A stretch of 20,129 nt of DNA. Source: a virus. Both the position numbers and the translations under genes were made by a program. This document shows, in pieces, positions 14,590 to 20,129 of this stretch. The notes beneath the pieces were generated by a model, which was not told the origin of the DNA, did no database searches, and worked only from the letters and a program-made list of their open reading frames with translations. Where the stretch lies: the IMG/VR virus record IMGVR_UViG_3300031951_001528, positions 1 through 20,129 of that record. One strand, 5' to 3'. Numbering within the stretch: position 1 is the stretch's first letter; every line of letters begins with the position of its first letter.

Positions 14590-16902
14590 TTACTCCTCAA
14601 TCTTATAATAAACGCCAATCAACCGAATATCGAATGGGTCACTGCTAGTAATTGTTATCGGGTCACGTAAGAATTCATTCCACCCTTTCATTAAAGATTT
14701 TTTAAATAATCCAGTGGCCGGAACAGGTGGTCCGACTAAAGATAATGGCCCAGCCAAAGGATTAAATTGGTCTAAAGATTTCAATGCAATCGGTTGGCCA
14801 TCAACGAAGCCACCAATAGTATTGTTGAACATAAAGGTCACATTTCGTATGTGCTGCGGAAATACAAGGCTGCCAGCTTTTGCGCTTCCGCCAGTTGGAG
14901 GATTGTTAGGCATTAATTCAATTTGCATTTCAACAGGCAGTCCGATTTTTGCCTCTGTGACATCAATAAGTTGTCCATGCGCAATAAATTCTACTGTTGA
15001 GTTTTCTACATCGTCAGTAAAACCATAGCCGTCACCGACCATTGAAACGGTTTGACCATTAAATCTGGGAAGACCGCTAATTGTACTTGTAGGTGGCCCA
15101 CTATAAACATAACTACAATCGGTGAAGACATTGAAACTAAGCTCTTCAATAAAGTACTTTGTACTATAAGTGAATGGCGGCACTAACTCATTTGCAATTT
15201 GTCGTTCAACAACAAACCATGCCCTGCCGTCTGGACTACTAGCACCCCATCTAAAATAACCATTTCTGACATAAGCACCATCAACTATTGTTGTTTGAGT
15301 ATCAGCAAATGTGAAGCCACTAACATTTTCAGCTATGAGGGTCTGGTATATCACCAATGTGCCATCATCGTTAATTAGAAATATATAACGGCTACCAGCT
15401 TGTGTGAAATTAATATAAGCAATTTCATCATGCGGATTTCGAATTAAATGTTCTGATGTAACGCTAATAATATTGGAGGCGTAAGCATTGTTAATTCCAT
15501 CCCAGAGCATTGTATGGACATCGTTACCCGTGACAATAACAATTTGATTGTCAATCCCTTGTGGTTGGATTGCTGTTGCTGGGTTTGATTCTTGTAGCTG
15601 TAAACTAAAGTTTTTTGGTGTTAAAGCGCTTTCAAATGATAATGGCGTACTATAAATTCCAGTGTTCGTATGAATAGTTAGACTTCGATATGGAACAATG
15701 TACTTAATAACGTTTACTGTATCAGATGATGGATAGTATGCAATTGCGTAATCATCGTCTGTTTCAAGCTCGTTAAAGTCATTGTAATCATTGATTACTG
15801 ATAACCATAACCCATTAACCAAAGAGTCCGTATGAGCAAAGATAGCCCTATTCTGAAAGCTTGAACATTTCTGCGGCCAGCCTCTAGTATCACTCCAAGC
15901 TGGTTCGCGGACTAAACAAAGTTTTCCCAATAAGTTTGTTATCGCCGGAAATGAAACAACAATATTAACTGAAACTTGTGTTGTTGATGTATATGCCGTA
16001 ATTGTTGCAACACCAAAGCCATCAGTAAAACTTCCGCCGACATAAGCTGTTGAAAATATTGGAGATGAACTTGTTAACGTTGTAGATGCGCCAACAGTTC
16101 CGCTTCCTAATGTAAATGTAAAAGATGAATAATCCACATCACCAAAGTCATATTGCGGTAAATTTTCAAAAGTGACCGGTGTTAATGTCCATGTATTGTA
16201 AATAAATACTGTGGTTGTACCAGCACCTACGTTATTCAAAGTAAAAGCATTAATATCATTTGCTGCATCACTGGCTGTGGCATAAACCTTTATCAAGGCC
16301 CCAGTGTTATTGCTTCTAGCAAAGTAAGTAATTCCTGCTTTTATTTGTGGTGTTGTTGATGGGTAATCAGCGGGCGTTGGATTAAAAAACCTTACTGGGA
16401 AAATAATATTAGCAGTTGTTGCGGCAGTTAATGTGAATTGATTGCTGACAATACCAGCACCAGTATTAATTGTTGTGTTAGTTGAGCTACGAACTATGTC
16501 TTGTGGCCTTATTGTAGCAGCAGTTAATCGAAACAGATTATCAATAACTGTCCAGTCTGCATTTCGAACAACGTCACTTGTTAGTAGTGTACTTGATACT
16601 GTTGCAACTAAAACATTCTCTAGATAGATTTTAATTGCACCGGAAACAATGGCAAGCAAGTACACGCATTCGTTAAGATACGGAAAGGTTTCAAAGAAAA
16701 TATCTCTCCAGTCTGTAACTCCTGTTATCTCGTTTCTATAAATAGTGCCAAATCTTTTACCAATCCCACCTTGGGGGTAGGTAATTGTGTTGCGCGCTTT
16801 CTTAACGCCTTTATAATATTTGTCAACCGTAATACGACCATACATCAAAGGACTTAATTCACCTACGCTAAATTCATCTTGGGACCATGTAACTTCTGGC
16901 AT
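14590..16902 (-). CDS. Tail tubular protein B (gp12-like tail nozzle)
   Basis: The 770-aa protein corresponds to the tail nozzle of T7-like phages (gp12, 794 aa, known). It forms a hexameric tube below the gp11 adaptor and holds the fibres. The N-terminal signature is visible: DEFSVGELSPLMYGRITVDK (residues 9-28), followed by KKARNTITYPQGGIGKRFGT (residues 34-53), matching the GELSP...GR...Y...N...GG...R.GT pattern of the family. The remainder is rich in beta strands with propeller-like W/F/Y repeats. AAGGA 6 nt before the ATG overlaps the TAA of the tail tubular A gene. The junction with the gp14-like gene is 2 nt. Confidence 0.92.
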   Translation of the reverse strand: MPEVTWSQDEFSVGELSPLMYGRITVDKYYKGVKKARNTITYPQGGIGKRFGTIYRNEITGVTDWRDIFFETFPYLNECVYLLAIVSGAIKIYLENVLVATVSSTLLTSDVVRNADWTVIDNLFRLTAATIRPQDIVRSSTNTTINTGAGIVSNQFTLTAATTANIIFPVRFFNPTPADYPSTTPQIKAGITYFARSNNTGALIKVYATASDAANDINAFTLNNVGAGTTTVFIYNTWTLTPVTFENLPQYDFGDVDYSSFTFTLGSGTVGASTTLTSSSPIFSTAYVGGSFTDGFGVATITAYTSTTQVSVNIVVSFPAITNLLGKLCLVREPAWSDTRGWPQKCSSFQNRAIFAHTDSLVNGLWLSVINDYNDFNELETDDDYAIAYYPSSDTVNVIKYIVPYRSLTIHTNTGIYSTPLSFESALTPKNFSLQLQESNPATAIQPQGIDNQIVIVTGNDVHTMLWDGINNAYASNIISVTSEHLIRNPHDEIAYINFTQAGSRYIFLINDDGTLVIYQTLIAENVSGFTFADTQTTIVDGAYVRNGYFRWGASSPDGRAWFVVERQIANELVPPFTYSTKYFIEELSFNVFTDCSYVYSGPPTSTISGLPRFNGQTVSMVGDGYGFTDDVENSTVEFIAHGQLIDVTEAKIGLPVEMQIELMPNNPPTGGSAKAGSLVFPQHIRNVTFMFNNTIGGFVDGQPIALKSLDQFNPLAGPLSLVGPPVPATGLFKKSLMKGWNEFLRDPITITSSDPFDIRLIGVYYKIEE

Positions 16903-16910
16903 AGCTATCC

Positions 16911-17501
16911 TTAGTTAATAGAGTTTGGATAAACACCGCCAATATAACGGTTGCCCAATACAGGAAAATCGACCTGTGTGAATTGAGGATGATTTTGACA
17001 ATCTACTGCCAATGCCATGCCTTGCTGTCTAATGGCCTCAGCTTTAATTGCTTGATAGTAATCCGTTTTTTCAGCATTACTTAAACACAAGTAAGCTGCA
17101 ATTTCATAAACAAAGTAGTTAACAAAATGCGCTGGTAATCGTGAAACGTCTGGTTGATAGATATACTCCATAAACCATGGGCCTTCAAAGTAAGTATATA
17201 TTCTATCGTTATTAAAAATATTCCAGTCATAAGTATTTGGATAGACTTTTAATACTTTTAGCCATCCACTTGGTAACTGAAATACAGTTCTATAGGGTGG
17301 TGGAACGACCTCAACTAATTGAGACAATTGTTCAATCTTTGTTGCAAATCTCCAGTTCCCTTCTGCTAATTTGCTAGGTAATAGCATATCAAAAGCTTGT
17401 TCAGCAGCGACAACAAGTTCATCTTGGTCTATCAGCGAGACAACGGGCGCATGACCCAATTGTGTGACCGCATTAGAAATAATGGAGGTCTTTGTAATCA
17501 T
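16911..17501 (-). CDS. Tail tubular protein A (gp11-like adaptor)
   Basis: The product has 196 aa, the same length as T7 gp11. It is the dodecameric adaptor between portal and nozzle. Visible family features are the N-terminal ISNAVTQLGHAPV (residues 8-20), where the A-x-x-x-L-G pattern is typical, LLPSKLAEGNWRFAT (40-54) with the conserved NW/RFA, and LPSGWLKVLKVYP (76-88). AAGGAG lies 8 nt before the ATG. It is followed after 8 nt by the nozzle gene, the order found in T7-like phages. Confidence 0.93.
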   Translation of the reverse strand: MITKTSIISNAVTQLGHAPVVSLIDQDELVVAAEQAFDMLLPSKLAEGNWRFATKIEQLSQLVEVVPPPYRTVFQLPSGWLKVLKVYPNTYDWNIFNNDRIYTYFEGPWFMEYIYQPDVSRLPAHFVNYFVYEIAAYLCLSNAEKTDYYQAIKAEAIRQQGMALAVDCQNHPQFTQVDFPVLGNRYIGGVYPNSIN

Positions 17502-17517
17502 GGCCCGTTCTCCTTAA

Positions 17518-18174
17518 TTAACTAGCAGCTCTTAGAACTTGATAATACAATACTAAATCTGCACCTGGGTCTCCAGAGAAGATTACAGTAATGGTATTTA
17601 GTGTAGCTGCTGCTGATAATACTGTACGATTGTTTGTACCATCATTTTTAACTTGTACAAATACTAAGTCAGTTGCTGCAACACCGGTTACGGTAAACGC
17701 TTCTGTAGCACTACCGCCCACAGTTGTTACTTGTGCTGCGTACTTAACAACATGGCTTGGGGCAATACCGGAGGCCAATTTTGCTAAGGTTACGTTAGCA
17801 TTTAAGATTTTAGCAGTTTCAACAGCATCACTAGCAAGTTTAATAGCAGTTACTGCGCCGTTTTGTAGATTAGCTGTTCCAACTGTGCCAACTGGTCCAA
17901 AACTAACGATAGTAATTGTACCGGCTGTACGGTTAACAGCATCAACGACATACATGCCGTTACTATCGCTGGCTTCAATTATTAATACATCACCAATTGC
18001 TAAGTCATAAACTGCTGGTGCAAAATAATTTGCTGCTGTGACTGTTGCAATATTGTCACTTGATGCATAACTGAAAATTGCTGGTCCGTTAGTATCTGTT
18101 GGTCCATCTAATACGACTTGTCCACTGTTAAACGCCAATGTTTGGCGAGTAAATCTTGAATCATTAAAAGCCAT
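17518..18174 (-). CDS. Probable head decoration or head-fibre protein
   Basis: The product has 218 aa and lies directly between major capsid and gp11-like genes. The N-terminal half (residues 27-75: PAIFSYASSDNIATVTAANY, FAPAVYDLAIGDVLIIEAS) is a small beta domain that I recognise from many phage structural proteins; a head or tail-accessory role is usual. A linker at 100-138 (LQNGAVTAIKLASDAVET, AKILNANVTLAKLASG) has heptad-like spacing of a trimeric fibre stalk. The C-terminal 55 residues (DLVFVQVKNDGTNNRTVLSA, FSGDPGADLVLYYQVLRA) form a beta domain also common in such proteins. AAGGGG is 7 nt before the ATG. The tandem domain-stalk-domain plan suggests a capsid-bound fibre or decoration trimer. 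Confidence 0.7.
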   Translation of the reverse strand: MAFNDSRFTRQTLAFNSGQVVLDGPTDTNGPAIFSYASSDNIATVTAANYFAPAVYDLAIGDVLIIEASDSNGMYVVDAVNRTAGTITIVSFGPVGTVGTANLQNGAVTAIKLASDAVETAKILNANVTLAKLASGIAPSHVVKYAAQVTTVGGSATEAFTVTGVAATDLVFVQVKNDGTNNRTVLSAAATLNTITVIFSGDPGADLVLYYQVLRAAS

Positions 18175-18188
18175 GTTAATTCCCCTTA

Positions 18189-19019
18189 TTAGGCTGTTTC
18201 GTCACATTCAATTGCTAACGTACCGCGGTTATCAATTACTACAGCGCCAGCAGAGAATACACCGTTTACTAAGTAAGAGGTATTCTGTGGAATGTAGTTG
18301 ATTTCGGTACGGAAGTTCATGCCGATACCCATACCAGTAGACATTTTGTGCCATGCTAATGCGGTACGGATGTTACCAACTTTTTGCAAGCCACCTTCTG
18401 TCATCTGAGGAATAACGACTACGTTGAATCCTAAGTATTCACGAATGCGTGCACGGTCAATTACGTCATTCTTGGTATAGAACGTAGAAACGAATTGATC
18501 ATCTTGCATCAATGATTTGAAGTTGTTAGCAGACATTGCAACAAAACGCTCTGCTAAAGGAACAGCGTTGTTGTCAAAAAACTCCAAACATTGTGTGAAT
18601 TTTTCGTAGTTGAAGTTAGTTCCGCCATCAGGAATGGTATCGCCAACGTCAGCGGTAACTGCATCGATTGTGATTTGGTCAGAACGTCTGCCCATAGCTT
18701 GAGCAACTAACATGGCGTTTTCCATTTTAGCGTCAAAGTTTACGGTTAGCTCTTGTACTTCGTCTACTGCGGTTGGCGTGGTGTATTTTTGTAAAGTACA
18801 TAATGCTTTGTTGTAACCAGGATCTTGAATGGTAACAGCAGCTAAATAAGCGGTTGGTACAGAGATAACTTGGTTTACTTTACGGAATTCTACTTGCGCA
18901 CCAATTACGTCATATTTCATACGTACTGAATCACGGAGTAAGAAACCTTGCGAACGGTATTCTGCTTTTACAAGTGCATCGAACTCAATCTGTTGCACAT
19001 TAGTTAAAGATATAGACAT
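18189..19019 (-). CDS. Major capsid protein (HK97-fold expected)
   Basis: The 276-aa product follows the scaffold gene and lies just upstream of the decoration and adaptor genes. Visible features fitting a major capsid protein are the N-terminal LTNVQQIEFDALVKAEYRSQ (residues 5-24), the ELTVNFDAKMENAMLVAQ spine-helix-like stretch (90-107), and the terminal region GIGMNFRTEINYIP (230-243). The short length is like the MCPs of BPP-1-type podoviruses rather than T7 gp10 (345 aa); this comparison is from memory. I chose ATG 19019 because AAGGGG lies 7 nt upstream; an upstream in-frame TTG at 19052 is unsupported. Its own promoter and a 5' stem-loop precede it, fitting very high expression. A double stop TAATAA ends the gene. 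Confidence 0.88.
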   Translation of the reverse strand: MSISLTNVQQIEFDALVKAEYRSQGFLLRDSVRMKYDVIGAQVEFRKVNQVISVPTAYLAAVTIQDPGYNKALCTLQKYTTPTAVDEVQELTVNFDAKMENAMLVAQAMGRRSDQITIDAVTADVGDTIPDGGTNFNYEKFTQCLEFFDNNAVPLAERFVAMSANNFKSLMQDDQFVSTFYTKNDVIDRARIREYLGFNVVVIPQMTEGGLQKVGNIRTALAWHKMSTGMGIGMNFRTEINYIPQNTSYLVNGVFSAGAVVIDNRGTLAIECDETA

Positions 19020-19105
19020 TTTATGCCCCTTAAAAAAAGTTAAAGAAAACAACTCGTTTTAAATTGGGCTTGTAATTTTGTTCTGGTTATCCTTTCGGGC
19101 CGGGT

Positions 19106-19152
19106 TAAATACAAGTTATCCAACTTACCAGAAAACTGGACACTTGTATTTA
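19106..19152 (-). promoter_or_regulatory. Large stem-loop in the capsid mRNA leader
   Basis: TAAATACAAGT (19106-19116) and ACTTGTATTTA (19142-19152) are perfect 11-bp reverse complements separated by 25 nt. The loop contains a nested CCAG-AAAA-CTGG hairpin (19128-19139). No T-run follows on the minus strand, so it is not a plain intrinsic terminator. It lies between the -10 box of the putative promoter and the capsid Shine-Dalgarno site. It could stabilise the mRNA 5' end or be an RNase III processing site separating the scaffold and capsid messages. Confidence 0.65.
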
Positions 19153-19180
19153 TAATAAAGATTTATTTGTTATTTTGCAA
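19152..19180 (-). promoter_or_regulatory. Putative sigma70-type promoter for the capsid operon
   Basis: On the minus strand TTGCAA (19175-19180; 4/6 to TTGACA) is followed after exactly 17 nt by TATTAT (19152-19157; 5/6 to TATAAT), in an AT-rich stretch at the very end of the scaffold gene. Initiation would fall near 19145, inside or at the edge of the inverted repeat. The setting, directly before the major capsid gene, is where T7 has its strong phi10 promoter. Confidence 0.5.
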
Positions 19181-19864
19181 TCTTTCAATCTTTTCGGTAA
19201 TTTCTTTTCTGTATCGAGCATCTGTTTTGTAACGACCAATATTATTGGTTAGCTCTGCTTGTAAATCTTCAAGATTATAAATTCCATCAGATTGAGCCTG
19301 CTCATTGCCGGGTATCATTGTATTTTGTCCTAACATTTTTGACCTCAATTCTTCTAGTGCTAATACAGCATCAGCAGTTCTTAAGTTGCTTGTAAGTGCT
19401 TGGAATGCTGATTCCGATAAGTTGCTTTTAGCCCAGTTGTTCAATACATCCAGTCTCTGGTCAGCGTTTTCACCAAGAGCAGCTTTTTCAGCCTCGTAGT
19501 CTATACCAAATTCATCAAGGTACTTTCCTACGGTGCTTAGCATTTTATCCATTACATCTTGTGGTACTCTTTTAGATTTAGCAAATTGCGCTAATTCTTG
19601 GAATGGCTCATAGTCGGGCTCAATCCATCCTTTGCCGGCCTCCCATGAATATTCATTAGGCGCTTCACCAAAACGTTTTTGTAATTCAGCATAAGACTTA
19701 GCTACATCAGACGCTTTTTTAAACTGGCTTGGCAACCAGTCAGGGCGTTCACCGACACCGGGAGTATTGTCATCAAGCCACCAAGATGGTTCTGGAGTAT
19801 TTGATAAAGCGGCATCTTGTGCCGCCATATCTTCAACTGTTGCAGAGATAGTATCAAAGCTCAT
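19163..19864 (-). CDS. Capsid assembly scaffolding protein
   Basis: The 233-aa product is acidic and helical, as scaffolds are. The N-terminal section after an acidic Trp-containing patch (PSWWLDD, about residues 26-32) has RPDWLPSQFKKASDVAKSYAE (in pieces at 39-59), the typical RPDWLP-xx-F-K-x-x-x-D-x-A-K-S-Y motif of scaffold and phage head-assembly proteins. The C-terminus is charged and helical (EITEKIERLQNNK), fitting a capsid-binding helix. I set the start at ATG 19864, overlapping the upstream stop by one base (TGATG); the TTG one codon earlier is less likely. The gene lies between a Bbp19-like gene and the capsid gene, matching T7 gene 9 in position. Confidence 0.88.
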   Translation of the reverse strand: MSFDTISATVEDMAAQDAALSNTPEPSWWLDDNTPGVGERPDWLPSQFKKASDVAKSYAELQKRFGEAPNEYSWEAGKGWIEPDYEPFQELAQFAKSKRVPQDVMDKMLSTVGKYLDEFGIDYEAEKAALGENADQRLDVLNNWAKSNLSESAFQALTSNLRTADAVLALEELRSKMLGQNTMIPGNEQAQSDGIYNLEDLQAELTNNIGRYKTDARYRKEITEKIERLQNNK

Positions 19865-20129
19865 CAAACACCTGCCTGTTTAGCCTCGTGATCTTTTCTC
19901 GATTGATAGCTTTGCACGCTACCAAGAATCTGTCTTAAAGCTTCACGATAACCTTCGTAGAATACACACATGTGAGGGTATTTCTCATCAACTGGACCGG
20001 GCGTTGGAGCGATTAAAAATTTTTCTTTGATAATTTCTAAAAGTTTTTTCCCGTCAGTTGTGTTGAATACATTCCAACAGAGCTCATCAAGTGGTGTTCC
20101 TGATTGCTGGCTTTCTGCTGTTGTATAGT
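19864..20129 (-). CDS. Bbp19-like phage protein, C-terminal part (5' end outside window)
   Basis: An open minus-strand frame runs in from the window edge and stops at TGA 19864-19866, giving at least 87 residues. The pattern fits the Bbp19-like domain named from Bordetella phage BPP-1 (recalled): WNVFNTTDGKKLLEIIKEKF, then a variable segment, then FYEGYREALRQILGSVQSY, a closing helix with the F-x-E-G-x-R-x-x-x-x-x-I signature. It ends DHEAKQAGV. Function is unknown; such genes lie near portal and scaffold genes in podoviruses. The start and any portal gene are beyond the window. The stop overlaps the scaffold ATG, so the two are probably co-translated. Confidence 0.75.
   Translation of the reverse strand, partial: YTTAESQQSGTPLDELCWNVFNTTDGKKLLEIIKEKFLIAPTPGPVDEKYPHMCVFYEGYREALRQILGSVQSYQSRKDHEAKQAGV

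Noticed and set aside
1-20129. tRNA genes, CRISPR arrays, insertion sequences and attachment sites
   Set aside because: I saw no cloverleaf-like sequence, regularly spaced repeat, transposase, integrase or terminal repeat anywhere in the window.

Overview
This window is the late (virion-structure and packaging) region of an AT-rich, tailed, short-tailed (podovirus-type) bacteriophage or an intact prophage of one. Every gene I can support lies on the minus strand, so the region is read from position 20129 down to 1. Nothing in the window (no integrase, tRNA, att site or bacterial gene) says whether it is integrated. The host cannot be named; strong AAGGAG-type ribosome binding sites and the protein families suggest a Gram-negative, AT-rich, probably proteobacterial host.

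Layout in transcription order: the 3' end of a Bbp19-like gene (20129-19864), scaffolding protein, then a 143-nt gap holding a sigma70-like promoter and a strong inverted repeat just ahead of the major capsid gene. Then follow a probable head-decoration protein, tail tubular proteins A and B, three internal virion (ejection core) proteins in the T7 gp14-gp15-gp16 order, a T7-type tail fibre with an internal duplication, and a second fibre/adhesin ending in a polyglycine domain. After these comes a train of five small, very basic proteins (3561-2592), closed by a rho-independent terminator (2567-2590). Beyond the terminator lie tiny ORFs (a 51-residue membrane peptide and one or two 16-residue peptides), a DUF1353 putative lipoprotein, a VRR-NUC nuclease and the terminase large subunit.

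Genes are packed tightly. Most junctions are stop/start overlaps (TAATG, TGATG) or gaps of 0-16 nt with the Shine-Dalgarno sequence over the upstream stop, so translation is probably coupled. The virion plan is T7-like (scaffold, capsid, gp11, gp12, gp14, gp15, gp16, gp17), but the terminase (HRRAGKD Walker A) and the Bbp19-like gene recall phages of the Bordetella BPP-1 / BcepC6B kind, so the module looks mosaic. The portal gene and small terminase are not in the window, and no endolysin is recognisable.

The points most worth following are: the capsid-specific promoter with its stem-loop leader; the five-gene cassette of Lys/Arg-rich small proteins, including two short genes and one pair overlapping in different frames; the small-ORF region 2205-2534, where lysis or small-terminase functions may hide; and the fibre duplication plus polyglycine adhesin. 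I did not find a DGR, CRISPR, defence or other clearly new system here.
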